Source: Pseudarthrobacter defluvii (GTDB lineage: Bacteria; Actinomycetota; Actinomycetes; Actinomycetales; Micrococcaceae). From it: a stretch of 64,000 nucleotides of DNA. This document shows, one piece after another, positions 39,592 through 47,535 of the stretch. Position 1 is the stretch's first letter, and each line of letters opens with the position of its first letter. The notes beneath the pieces were generated by a model. It made no database searches, was not told the DNA's origin, and saw only the letters and a list, made by a program, of their open reading frames with translations. The position numbers and the translations under genes are program-made. The DNA lies in contig NZ_CP066362.1 of assembly GCF_030323865.1 (NCBI RefSeq), positions 1 to 64,000 on the forward strand. Direction: 5' to 3'.

Positions 39592-40338
39592 GTGCCAGCC
39601 GACGATACCCCCACGCCCGACGCCCCCGCTGCCCCGGAAGAGGCGGCCCCGCGGGTGCTGCGCATCGCCTACGTGGCCGGGGTAACGCCGGGCAAATGGA
39701 TCCGACGGTGGGAAGAGCGGATGCCGCACATCCCCCTTCAAGCGTTTATGGTCGACGGCGGTGTCCAGCTTGGGCCGCTGCAGGACGGCAGCGCGGACAT
39801 GGGCTTTGTCCGCCTTCCCATCGAGCGGGAGGGCCTCAGTGTGATCCCGCTGTACGAGGAGCAGCCGGTGGTGGTGGCCCCGAAGGGCCATGAGATTTCG
39901 GTGTTCGATGAAGTGCCGCTTGCCGACCTCGCGGAGGAATCGTTCCTGGATGCCGCCGCACTGGGCGGAGCGGAGGCCGCCCTCCAGGTGGTTGCCGCCG
40001 GCGCCGGCCTGGTGATCCTCCCCATGGCGGTGGCCCGCCATTTCAACGTCAAGGACACTGTGGCGCGCCGCCTGACGGGGGCAGAGGGAACAGAAATTGC
40101 ACTCGCCTGGCCTACCGAGGCCACGGACGAAGTGCTGGAGGAATTCATCGGCATCGTCCGCGGACGCACTGCCCAGAGTTCGCGGCAGCCCTCTGCCCAG
40201 CCGGCCAAGGTGAAAAAGGAGCCCAAGCCGGACCGCCGCGGCACCGGCGCGAAGAAGGCGCCCAAAGTGGCGCAGCGCTATGCGCCCAATCCGGACAAAG
40301 GCCGCGGGCGGGGATCCCGGAAGAAAGGCAAACGCTAG
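39592..40338 (+). CDS. LysR-type substrate-binding domain protein, no HTH
   Basis: The 248-aa product has the effector-binding domain of LysR regulators (about 20-200: RVLRIAYVAGVTPGKWIRRW, DGSADMGFVRLP, EEQPVVVAPKGHE, VAAGAGLVILPMAV) but lacks the N-terminal DNA-binding domain. The last 45 residues are highly basic (KVKKEPKPDRRGTGAKKAPK...), which may bind nucleic acid. It starts at GTG 39592. It is divergent from the DUF5997 gene. Not a standard LysR regulator. Confidence 0.75.
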   Translation: MPADDTPTPDAPAAPEEAAPRVLRIAYVAGVTPGKWIRRWEERMPHIPLQAFMVDGGVQLGPLQDGSADMGFVRLPIEREGLSVIPLYEEQPVVVAPKGHEISVFDEVPLADLAEESFLDAAALGGAEAALQVVAAGAGLVILPMAVARHFNVKDTVARRLTGAEGTEIALAWPTEATDEVLEEFIGIVRGRTAQSSRQPSAQPAKVKKEPKPDRRGTGAKKAPKVAQRYAPNPDKGRGRGSRKKGKR

Positions 40339-40374
40339 CCGGGGTTTGACGGGCCCGGTTTAGCCGCCGGGCAG

Positions 40375-40412
40375 CAACGAAGCCGGCCCGCAGATGCGGT
40401 CCGGCTTCGTTG
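40375..40412. terminator. Bidirectional terminator
   Basis: Stem CAACGAAGCCGG/CCGGCTTCGTTG between the convergent genes at 40338 and 40437. Confidence 0.75.
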
Positions 40413-40436
40413 TGTTGTCCTGCCCAGCCACGCGGG

Positions 40437-41099
40437 TTAGGTGTTTTGGACGTTGTCTTTGGCGTCGGTGGCGCGGTCTTTGACGTCGGTGGCGGCTTGT
40501 TGGCCTTCGGTTTTGACGTTTTGGGCGGCGTCGGTGGCGGTGGCCTTGACGTTTTCCATGGCTTCCTGGGCGGGTTCCTTGAGGTCTTGGGCGACGGTTT
40601 TGGCGGCGTCGGTGACCTGGGTTGCCAGGGGCTGGGCTGCGGTTTTGAGTTGGTCCGCGGCTTCGCGTTCTTTCTGGCTTGCCGGGATCAGGGAGGAGAC
40701 CAGCAGCCCGGCGCCGAAGGCGATGAGTCCTGCGGCCAGGGGGTTGCCGGCGGTTTTGGCTTTGACCTGGTCCGGGGCGGCGCTGACGGTGTGGCCGGCG
40801 TCGGAGAGTTTGGCCGAGACCGTGTCTCCTGCCTGGTGGAGGCTGTCGCCGGCTGAGTGCATGGCGTTGGTGGTGTGCTCGGCGCCGGTGGAGGTTGTGT
40901 CGTGGACTTTGGTGGTGGCGGTGTCTGCGGCTCCCATGATTTTCTCCTTCACCCCGGTCACGGCATCGCGGACTTTGTCGGTTTGGCGGTGGACGATGTT
41001 GGACGGGGTGACTTTGTCGGCCACGGCGTCCACGTTGGTGCCCAGGCGTGCCCGGGTGGCTTCGATGTCTGCTCGGATGACGTCGGGGTTTTCGCTCAT
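40437..41099 (-). CDS. DUF3618 / LEA-like membrane protein
   Basis: The 220-aa protein has the DUF3618 N-terminus (VIRADIEATRARLGTNVDAVADKV) and a membrane helix (NPLAAGLIAFGAGLLVSSLI, about 118-138). Both flanks are long Ala/Thr/Lys/Asp helices with TDAAKTVAQDLKEPAQEAM and ATDAAQNVKTEGQQAATDVK repeats like LEA proteins. It probably protects or braces the membrane under stress. It is the last gene of a three-gene overlapping operon and overlaps the holin-like gene by 4 nt. Confidence 0.8.
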   Translation of the reverse strand: MSENPDVIRADIEATRARLGTNVDAVADKVTPSNIVHRQTDKVRDAVTGVKEKIMGAADTATTKVHDTTSTGAEHTTNAMHSAGDSLHQAGDTVSAKLSDAGHTVSAAPDQVKAKTAGNPLAAGLIAFGAGLLVSSLIPASQKEREAADQLKTAAQPLATQVTDAAKTVAQDLKEPAQEAMENVKATATDAAQNVKTEGQQAATDVKDRATDAKDNVQNT

Positions 41100-41527
41100 C
41101 GGTTTACCTCACCTGGTTTTAGGGTTGGGGGAATTTCTGAGAGGGTTTCCCCTGTCTGGGGCAGTCCCTTGATCTGCTTGAGTTCCTTGCGGCCTACCGA
41201 GGCCAGGACCGCGGCGATGATCGCCCAGATCACGGCGACGATCAGCGCGGCCCAGCCCAGGGCCATGACGGCGCCCAGGGCCCACATCAGGGCCAGGGAG
41301 AGGAAGAGCAGGACGAAGTGTCCGCCCACGCCGGCGCCGGCGAGCATGCCTGCGCCCTTCCCGGCCCGGGAGGTGGATTGTTTGAGTTCGGCCTTGGCCA
41401 GCTCCACTTCCTGGCGCATCAGGGTGGACAGGTCCCGGGTCACATCACCAAACAGTTCACCCAGGGACGCGTTGTCCGCTTTCACATGCGCCGCACTGGG
41501 CGGCGGCTCAGGAATCTGGCTACTCAT
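41096..41527 (-). CDS. Phage-holin-family (DUF1469-like) membrane protein
   Basis: The 143-aa protein has a cytoplasmic N-terminus with a helical LMRQEVELAKAELKQ stretch, two membrane helices (about 62-85 and 90-112) and a short C-terminus. It matches the actinobacterial holin-superfamily III-6/YqjE type, seen in stress and membrane operons rather than phage. The upstream gene ends TGATG, so ATG 41527 shares a base with the stop; a GTG one codon earlier is possible. Confidence 0.78.
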   Translation of the reverse strand: MSSQIPEPPPSAAHVKADNASLGELFGDVTRDLSTLMRQEVELAKAELKQSTSRAGKGAGMLAGAGVGGHFVLLFLSLALMWALGAVMALGWAALIVAVIWAIIAAVLASVGRKELKQIKGLPQTGETLSEIPPTLKPGEVNR

Positions 41528-42420
41528 CACAGACCACCCGTTCCGTGGCGGCCGGTGCCGGAGGTGCCTTCGCCGCCGAAGGTTTCTTCACCGGTGTACA
41601 CGCCGTTTTCGGCCCGGTAGGGGTCGTCCTCGAACCGAAGAGGGGATTCCTCTGCGGTACCCGAGGGCAAGGTGGTGGTGGAAACAGGGGCGCCGCCCAC
41701 TACCGGCTCGTCGAAGAGGTCATCGGTGCCGGCGGCGTACACGGTCTCCTGGTGCAGCGGCGCTACCGGCGGCGATTGCACGGCCCGGTGCTGGCCGCTG
41801 CCCTGAGTCGAGCCTGCCTGGGCCTGTCCCTGGGATTCCGGGGCTCCTGCGGTAAGGCCGCGGGTGAGGCGCCCGGCCAGTACGCCTGCGCCGGCAGCGA
41901 GGAGCAGGAAGGTGCCGGGGCGGTTGCGGGCGAAACGTGAGACCTCGTTCAGGAGGTCACCGGGCTCGCGGTTCTCCAGCCAGGACGCCACCGTGGAGGT
42001 GCGCTCGGCCGCCTGCCGGACAAGGTCGCTGGCCACGCCCTGCTGGTCCGGGGCGCTGGCCATGCTGTGCAGCTGGCTGGAAATGTTGCGCATGCCTTCG
42101 GCAGCCTTCTGCTGCTGCGTGCCGGCCTGGCTGGTCAACCCGGACTTGGCCTGGTGCAGCAGGTCCTGCGCGTTGGCCTTCGCCTCATGTGCCACGTTCG
42201 CGGCCTCACCCTTGGCAGTTTCGGCTACTCCCTGCGCGGCAGATGCGGCGTGCCCGGCCACGTTGGAAGCCTCTTCCTTGGCTGCCTGCGTCTTTGAGGT
42301 ATCGCCCGAGTCTGCAGAATAGGAGGCCTGCCCGGGAGCTACCTCTGTTGCACCGTACGGATCGGTGGTGGCCGGGTCGGCGCCGGTGTGGGGGGTCTGG
42401 GGCCATTGGTTCTCTGTCAT
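41527..42420 (-). CDS. LEA-like stress membrane protein
   Basis: The 297-aa product of unknown function is Ala-rich with helical repeats (AAKEEASNVAGHAASAAQGV; AKGEAANVAHEAKANAQDL). A membrane segment (RNRPGTFLLLAAGAGVLAG, about 163-183) follows, and the C-terminal 110 residues are low in complexity. It is the first gene of the operon with the holin-like and DUF3618 genes, and divergent from marR. The shared intergenic region carries MarR-type sites. Confidence 0.75.
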   Translation of the reverse strand: MTENQWPQTPHTGADPATTDPYGATEVAPGQASYSADSGDTSKTQAAKEEASNVAGHAASAAQGVAETAKGEAANVAHEAKANAQDLLHQAKSGLTSQAGTQQQKAAEGMRNISSQLHSMASAPDQQGVASDLVRQAAERTSTVASWLENREPGDLLNEVSRFARNRPGTFLLLAAGAGVLAGRLTRGLTAGAPESQGQAQAGSTQGSGQHRAVQSPPVAPLHQETVYAAGTDDLFDEPVVGGAPVSTTTLPSGTAEESPLRFEDDPYRAENGVYTGEETFGGEGTSGTGRHGTGGL

Positions 42421-42477
42421 CTTCGCTCTCTTTCAGAAAGGGTTAGCTGGCGATCAAGAACCAGCAGTGCTGGCGAC

Positions 42478-42633
42478 TTAGTAAGCAAGGTTACTAATTA
42501 GATACTAAGCACACTTCCCATTTCGATTGCAAGGGGTAGTGCATGCGTTTTCGTGTTGGGGAGTGGTAGGCGCGGATGTTGCCGGGTTGCCGGATAGTAA
42601 GCCTACTTGCGAATATGTTGCTAAGCATGCTTA
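42478..42633. promoter_or_regulatory. MarR-type operator sites in divergent promoter
   Basis: In the 275-bp spacer between the LEA-like operon (minus) and marR (plus): TTAGTAA-6bp-TTACTAA (42478-42497, containing TAGTAAGC), TAGTAAGC again (42595-42602), and the palindrome TAAGCATGCTTA (42622-42633). A further ACTAAGC half site is at about 42504-42510. TAGTAAGC is the complement of GCTTACTA seen at 36.66 and 44.86 kb. Confidence 0.65.
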
Positions 42634-42695
42634 TTGTAGGGGTGTAGCGACGCAGGGTGACCAGCACTTCGCCAACTACAGGAAGGCCGCGGCCG

Positions 42696-43229
42696 ATGAC
42701 CAGCAATCTCGATCCGGACGCCCGGAGCAGCTACCGCCTGATCACTTTGGCGGCCCGGCTGATCCAGCGGCGGCAGGACGATGCACTGGCCCCCCTTGGC
42801 CTCACCCGTGCGGCAGTTATTGCATTGGAAGGTTTGACGGGGGGACCACTGAACCAGGAACAGCTCGCAGACGCGATCAGGGTGCAGAGCCAGACGCTGG
42901 GGCGGGTCCTTACGCGCCTCGAAGCTACGGGACTCATCACAAGGACCCGTCATGCCTCCGACCGCCGGCAGTTGAAGGTTGAGCTGACGGAGGCCGGTGT
43001 TGCGGCTGTTGAAGCGGCGCGGCAGGCCGAGGTCAATGCCTACCCGGATGATCCGGACATCGAATGGAAGGTGCTCCGGGATGAACTGACGAAGTTTGTC
43101 CGTGCAGTGCCGCTCAGCCGGGACGCCGGGGTTGTCCCGTTTGCCCCACCGGAACACCGGTCCGGACACCGACCCCAGACCGGGCGGGCAGCGGGCATGC
43201 GGGGCTGGGAACAGCCACGCCAGAACTGA
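42696..43229 (+). CDS. MarR-family regulator
   Basis: The 177-aa regulator has a winged helix (about 20-110: LTRAAVIALEGL, LNQEQLADAIRVQSQTLGRVLTRLEATGLI, then the wing HASDRRQLKVELT). A C-terminal extension of about 50 residues is Arg/Pro-rich. ATG 42696 has GGAAGG 9 nt upstream; a GTG at 42657 is longer. It lies among the repeated TAGTAAGC sites, so it probably autoregulates and controls the LEA-like operon. Confidence 0.87.
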   Translation: MTSNLDPDARSSYRLITLAARLIQRRQDDALAPLGLTRAAVIALEGLTGGPLNQEQLADAIRVQSQTLGRVLTRLEATGLITRTRHASDRRQLKVELTEAGVAAVEAARQAEVNAYPDDPDIEWKVLRDELTKFVRAVPLSRDAGVVPFAPPEHRSGHRPQTGRAAGMRGWEQPRQN

Positions 43230-43259
43230 GCTGTCCCGAAGTTCTTGACTGAATGAAAA

Positions 43260-43291
43260 GCAGTGGCCGGCCCCAACGGGCCGGCCACTGC
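43260..43291. terminator. Bidirectional terminator
   Basis: Stem GCAGTGGCCGGCCC/GGGCCGGCCACTGC with A-rich left and T-rich right flanks; it serves marR (plus) and the 95-aa gene (minus). Confidence 0.85.
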
Positions 43292-43297
43292 TTTTCT

Positions 43298-43585
43298 TTA
43301 ACCTTTGTCTTCCGGTTCCTCCTCCAGCAGGCCCCGCTGCGCAAGGTCTGCGGCATCGGCCGCCTCCGGTGGCAATGGATCCGTCGCCGGCGGAACGTCG
43401 CTGGGGGCATAATCAGCCAGCCCCGCCGCCACCCGCTCCTGTTCCGCGGCCTTCTGGTAATCGTCATCGTCAACGTCTTCCGGCATCTTGCCGTGGCCCG
43501 TACGGGTGGGAGTGGGAAGCGCGTCCTCCTCCGGGACCATTACGCTGTCGAGGACATCATCCGGGTTTTCATCTGCAGTGCTCAT
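43298..43585 (-). CDS. Small acidic hypothetical protein
   Basis: The 95-aa, strongly acidic product (many Asp/Glu, Pro-rich; a VPEEDALPTPTRTG segment, a central DVDDDDYQKAAEQERVAAGL) has no recognised family and no membrane helix. It is probably disordered. It lies 45 nt after the baeRF gene in the same direction, so it could be cotranscribed with it. Confidence 0.6.
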   Translation of the reverse strand: MSTADENPDDVLDSVMVPEEDALPTPTRTGHGKMPEDVDDDDYQKAAEQERVAAGLADYAPSDVPPATDPLPPEAADAADLAQRGLLEEEPEDKG

Positions 43586-43630
43586 GGTGCACCTTCCAAT
43601 TGATGGTTCGGCGAAAAAATCAGCAGGGAT

Positions 43631-44767
43631 TTACGACGACGGGACGTCCGGACCCGAGGACCAGCGCAGCAGTGCCGCTACATGGACGCCCTCAGGCAGG
43701 ACGGGCCCCGGGACCAGGAGGACGCGCGCGTCAGTCAGCGCGGCGGCCCGAAGCAGCGCCGCCGGGGCGGGAACTTTGCCCAGGATTTCCGCGCCCAGGG
43801 CCTCCTCCTTGGCCGTGGCGATCCACGGTTCCGCGGCCAAGGCCAGCATGGTCCGTTCGGACAGGGCGGCGTCATCCAGGATCAGGGTGTCCACCTGCGC
43901 CTGCTGCAGGGCATGCACCACCGCCCCCACCCCGTGGGCGGCTTCCGGGTTGGCCTGTCCTTCCCGGACCGCCAGCCTGTCCATCACGTTCTGCTGTTCC
44001 TCAGCCCACACCTCGGAAACGTGCTGGTTGACCTGGTCCTCCAGGTTGGCGCTGTCCGCACCTCCGGTATGAGTGTGGGAATCCACCTCGGACACAAGGG
44101 CCTGGCTGGCCTCGGACAGGTTGTCCTTGACCAGGCCGCGGGCCCGGATATCGCCGGCGAGGACGATGAGCCGTGCACCGCTTGCCCGGGCCACCCTGTC
44201 AATTTCGCCTGCCACTTCATCCGCGTTGCGGCGCCAAACGTCCTCGGTGTGGTGCTGGAACCGCAGTTCCGACCAGCCGCCGCCGTGGAACTTGTGGATG
44301 TTCTCGGATTCGCCTTCCACTTCCCGCACGCTGCTGGGGGCGCCGGCACCCGCCCGGTACAACCGGATCTCGCCGTGTTCCCGGCTGACTTCGGCCACAA
44401 CATACGGCAGCTCTTCCGGCCGGTGCTTGACCAGGGGCAGCAGGTCGGGGACGGGCTCCATAGCCACCCGTTCGGGAAGGACGAGGTCTCCGGGAAGTAC
44501 CTCGTTGACCTCGACTTTCCCGCTGTGGACCAGGACGAACCTCGAGACGGGGGCGGGCAGTCCTGCTGCCGGCTGGAGTGCCTGCTCCATTGCCGCAATA
44601 TCAGCTGCTGCTGCCCCCTGTGCCTCCAGCTGGGCCTGGGCGTTCCCGGGCCTGACGTCGCCGGCTTCCAGGGAGTCCACCGTTCCGGTTCCGGCAGGCA
44701 CATAGGCCGTGCACCAAGGGCCGGGGCGACGGTACAGGTCGGCGTACTTCTGCAGGCTGGTGGTCAC
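43631..44767 (-). CDS. baeRF family 2 protein (Rv2629/Balon-like)
   Basis: The 378-aa protein resembles M. tuberculosis Rv2629 and the ribosome-hibernation factor Balon, bacterial relatives of eukaryotic release factor eRF1. Visible family features are IHKFHGGGWSELRFQHHTED, SGARLIVLAGDIRARGLVKD, and a QAQVDTLILDD block near 290. It starts at GTG 44767 with GGAGGGGG upstream. The start overlaps the stop of a 19-aa upstream frame (GTGA). A MarR-type site lies about 90 bp upstream. The hibernation role is inferred from relatives; Vms1/Ankzf1-type peptidyl-tRNA hydrolase is the alternative label. Confidence 0.82.
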   Translation of the reverse strand: MTTSLQKYADLYRRPGPWCTAYVPAGTGTVDSLEAGDVRPGNAQAQLEAQGAAAADIAAMEQALQPAAGLPAPVSRFVLVHSGKVEVNEVLPGDLVLPERVAMEPVPDLLPLVKHRPEELPYVVAEVSREHGEIRLYRAGAGAPSSVREVEGESENIHKFHGGGWSELRFQHHTEDVWRRNADEVAGEIDRVARASGARLIVLAGDIRARGLVKDNLSEASQALVSEVDSHTHTGGADSANLEDQVNQHVSEVWAEEQQNVMDRLAVREGQANPEAAHGVGAVVHALQQAQVDTLILDDAALSERTMLALAAEPWIATAKEEALGAEILGKVPAPAALLRAAALTDARVLLVPGPVLPEGVHVAALLRWSSGPDVPSS

Positions 44768-44823
44768 TGTTCCCCCTCCTCTGTGGTGAGGGGAGTGGAA
44801 GAGGCATTGCCGCGTTCTGCCAT
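44764..44823 (-). CDS. 19-aa upstream reading frame coupled to baeRF
   Basis: ATG 44823 with AAGGAG 6 nt upstream encodes MAERGNASSTPLTTEEGEQ and stops at TGA overlapping the baeRF GTG (sharing TG). The ribosome site is better than many here, so it may be a leader peptide that sets baeRF translation. It is not a conserved family I recognise. Confidence 0.5.
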   Translation of the reverse strand: MAERGNASSTPLTTEEGEQ

Positions 44824-44846
44824 GACGATCTCCTTCGCGAGCGATT

Positions 44847-44865
44847 TAGTATCACTGGCTTACTA
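44847..44865. promoter_or_regulatory. MarR-type site before baeRF
   Basis: TAGTA ... GCTTACTA (8-mer at 44858-44865) as an inverted-repeat site 24-42 bp upstream of the 19-aa frame. It is similar to the sites before marR (42.5 kb) and the stress protein gene (36.66 kb). Confidence 0.55.
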
Positions 44866-44928
44866 GTTCGTCACTTCACCGTAGCACCAACGGGCGGGCT
44901 GCTGAAGGGCCCTGCGGCCCCTTCCAGC

Positions 44929-45270
44929 TCAGGCGTGGCAGGCGTCCTTCAGGGCCCGCACGGAGTCCTCCGGCACCTGGTCCCCGGCCTCGGCGATCCG
45001 GTCCAACGGCGTCGTTATTTCCGTTGGGACACCTGCCGTCCGCGCTGCCGACACCAGGCCAGCCAAGGCCTGCCGGTCCGAAGGGCTGACCAGGCCGTCT
45101 TCGACCAGGGTGCAAATCTGCCGGTTGACTTCCTGGGCTGCGCTGGAGGCGGCCTTGGACGCGGCCTCGCTGGCCGCGCTGCCCGCCGCCTCCCCGACGG
45201 CACCGCACCCGGTCAGCAGCAACAGCGCGGTGGACAGGGCGGCGGAGGTGGTGGCGTGGCGAAAGGTCAT
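44929..45270 (-). CDS. Small lipoprotein
   Basis: The 113-aa product has a signal peptide and lipobox (LSTALLLLTGC, Cys22), then Ala/Ser-rich helices and a domain with two more Cys (Cys53 in QICTLVEDG, and Cys111 near the end) that could form a disulfide. It is secreted and lipid-anchored. The function is unknown. Confidence 0.8.
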   Translation of the reverse strand: MTFRHATTSAALSTALLLLTGCGAVGEAAGSAASEAASKAASSAAQEVNRQICTLVEDGLVSPSDRQALAGLVSAARTAGVPTEITTPLDRIAEAGDQVPEDSVRALKDACHA

Positions 45271-45303
45271 GCCTCCACCGTACGGGGGGCTGCAGGCCGG
45301 CGG

Positions 45304-46575
45304 CTACCGGCGGGCCGGGACGCCCAGGATGCTGTCCAGCAGCCCGTTCCGGAACTTGCCCTCGGGATCGTGCCCTGCCGCGAAGGAACGGAAGTCGGCG
45401 AAGCGCGGGTACAGCTTTTCCCAATCGTGCCCGCCGGGCGTGAACAGCTTGCCCCAGTGCGGCCGGGCCCCAAAGGGCCGCAGGGCTTCCTCCAGGACCG
45501 GAAGGAACGCCTCAACCTCTGGCTGCATGGGCTTCCAGGTGAAGTGCAGCGCCACGCTTTGCTGCCGGTAGAACGGGCTGAGCCAGAATTCGTCGGCGGC
45601 GCCGGTGCGTACTTCCGAGACGAAAAGCAAGGGCGAAAGCTGTCCAGCCAGCCCTCGGACTGCCTGGAGGGCGGCGGGGGCGTGCTCCAAGGGAAGGATG
45701 AATTCGCTTTGGAGTTCATCTCCGTTGCTGGGAGTGAATTCGTGCCGGAAGTGCGGCAGCCGGTCCAGCCACAGCCCGGGTTCGTCCAGTTGCGCCGTGC
45801 AGTTCTCCGCGGACATGTCCGGCAGGGGATGCCGCGGCCGCAGGGCGGCGGTTGCCCCGAACAGGCTGGGAAGCGCCGGCTCCTCATCCAGCGCCTTGAG
45901 CCAGACCTGGTTGACGGTGTTACCGGCGTAGTCGGTGAACAGGCTCACGCTGTAGGCGGCGGAGACGATGGCGTTGAAGTCCGCAAGGGCGTTGTCCCAG
46001 GGCAGGTCCTCCAGGACGCGCTGCCGCATCCGGAAACTGGGGCGCACTGCAAGCTCCAGGCCGGTGACAATGCCCAAGGCCCCGATGCCCACCACACTGG
46101 CCTGGAACTCATCCCCGTCCGCCCTGGTCAGCGTGACCTGCTCACCGGAGGCGCGGATCAGGTCGATGGACTCCACGGCGCCGGCCAGTGAAGGGTTATT
46201 CACCCCGGAGCCGTGTGTTCCTGTCTGCACCGCGCCTGCCACCGAGATGTGCGGCAGCGAGGCGAGGTTGTGGATGGCAACGCCGGACTTCTCGAGGGTC
46301 CGGCAGAGCGCCCCGTAGCTCACCCCGCCGCTCACGCGCACCGTGCCACGGTTGGATTCCAGCTCCACCTGCTGTGGCAGCGCATCGAGGAGCACATGGA
46401 CCCCGTCCGTGTCGCCCACCCGGTTGAACGAGTGCCGGGACCCCAGGGCCTTGACGCGCGGCGATTCAGCCACGATGGCGGCCAGCTCCGCTACGGATTC
46501 CGGCCGGCGGACATCCGCGGAGGAGTATTCAAGGTTTCCTGCCCAGTTCTTCATCGAGTGGCTTTCGGTTGGCAT
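45304..46575 (-). CDS. Alditol oxidase-like FAD enzyme
   Basis: The 423-aa vanillyl-alcohol-oxidase family flavoprotein oxidises terminal hydroxyls of alditols (xylitol, sorbitol) with oxygen. It has GSRHSFN (the His of the AldO covalent-FAD motif), LASLPHISVAGAVQTGTHGSG, and the cap and C-terminal match to AldO through FRHEFTPSNGDELQSEF and HWGKLFTPGGHDW. ATG 46575 has GGGAGGA 5 nt upstream. Single gene; the substrate is inferred from family. Confidence 0.85.
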   Translation of the reverse strand: MPTESHSMKNWAGNLEYSSADVRRPESVAELAAIVAESPRVKALGSRHSFNRVGDTDGVHVLLDALPQQVELESNRGTVRVSGGVSYGALCRTLEKSGVAIHNLASLPHISVAGAVQTGTHGSGVNNPSLAGAVESIDLIRASGEQVTLTRADGDEFQASVVGIGALGIVTGLELAVRPSFRMRQRVLEDLPWDNALADFNAIVSAAYSVSLFTDYAGNTVNQVWLKALDEEPALPSLFGATAALRPRHPLPDMSAENCTAQLDEPGLWLDRLPHFRHEFTPSNGDELQSEFILPLEHAPAALQAVRGLAGQLSPLLFVSEVRTGAADEFWLSPFYRQQSVALHFTWKPMQPEVEAFLPVLEEALRPFGARPHWGKLFTPGGHDWEKLYPRFADFRSFAAGHDPEGKFRNGLLDSILGVPARR

Positions 46576-46597
46576 CGGTTTCCTCCCACTGTCAGCG

Positions 46598-47503
46598 CTA
46601 ACATTCCGGGCTGTCAAGGCGCTTCCGCTGGCTGGGCGGGACCGGGAGGGCGGCAGCCGGAGGTGGCGGCGACGGGATCCAATGGTCGGGCCGTTTGAGC
46701 CCGGCGGGGAGGCGTGTGGACAGGCTGCCGCGGGCTGCGGCGATTTGTGCCTGGGTGAGGAAGAGCGCTTGGCCGAGGTCGGCGTCGTCGAGCCTTGCAT
46801 CACGCAGGTCGGCTCCCAAAAGGTCCACCGCCGTCAGGTCCGCACCCCGGAGGTCGGCAGCGATCAGGCATGCGCCGCGAAGATCGGCACCGCACAGCAC
46901 GGACCCGCGCAGGTTCGCTCCGGCCAGGTCGGCGCCCGGTGCCAGGTCGTTGCGTTGTGGGCCGTCGGCCAAGTACCCGGCGCGGACCTCCTCGCTGACC
47001 CACCGCAGCGCTTCGCCCACCTGCAGGTGAAGGCTTCCGACGTCGGCAGTGAGGACCGTCCCAAGGTCGCCTTCCGCCACCTCCCGGACCTTTGCCTGGA
47101 GATGGCGCACCTCGTCGGCGGCGTCCGGACTGTACGCAACCGCCTCTGCCTGCGCCAGGTGCCACAGCATTTCGTGCAGCTGGCGCAGGACCCTGAAGGC
47201 GGCGAACATGTCCGGCGCTGAACCCGGGTTGTCCCGCCAGCTGGTGCCGTGGAACAGCCGCTGGCTGACGGCCTGCCCCGCACCGAAGCAGTCGAACACC
47301 GTGCAGCCGGCAAAGCCGCGCGGCCGGAGCCTGTCATGGATGGTGCAGGAAAAGTCCGCGGCCAGGTTGGGGCAGGGGGTGGCCGGCGGCTTGTCGATGG
47401 CGAAGTCCGCCGAGCGGGTGAAGCCGAACGCCGTGCAGCACAGGGCAAAGCATTGTGCGCAGTCGGGCCGGAGGGCAGCCTGGTTGGCAAGGGGCCGTGC
47501 CAT
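46598..47503 (-). CDS. Cys-rich and pentapeptide-repeat protein
   Basis: The 301-aa protein has an N-terminal Cys-rich region (CAQCFALCC, then four or more Cys to about 70), which resembles the metal-binding YkgJ type. A helical middle and eight or more pentapeptide repeats (A(D/N)LRG pattern: ADLAGANLRGSVLCGADLRG..., about 192-245) follow, then a Pro-rich tail. Pentapeptide parts often mimic DNA or act in protein contacts. The function is unknown. Confidence 0.78.
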   Translation of the reverse strand: MARPLANQAALRPDCAQCFALCCTAFGFTRSADFAIDKPPATPCPNLAADFSCTIHDRLRPRGFAGCTVFDCFGAGQAVSQRLFHGTSWRDNPGSAPDMFAAFRVLRQLHEMLWHLAQAEAVAYSPDAADEVRHLQAKVREVAEGDLGTVLTADVGSLHLQVGEALRWVSEEVRAGYLADGPQRNDLAPGADLAGANLRGSVLCGADLRGACLIAADLRGADLTAVDLLGADLRDARLDDADLGQALFLTQAQIAAARGSLSTRLPAGLKRPDHWIPSPPPPAAALPVPPSQRKRLDSPEC

Positions 47504-47535
47504 CCGCCCAGACTACCCACTGCGGCTGGTTTGGG

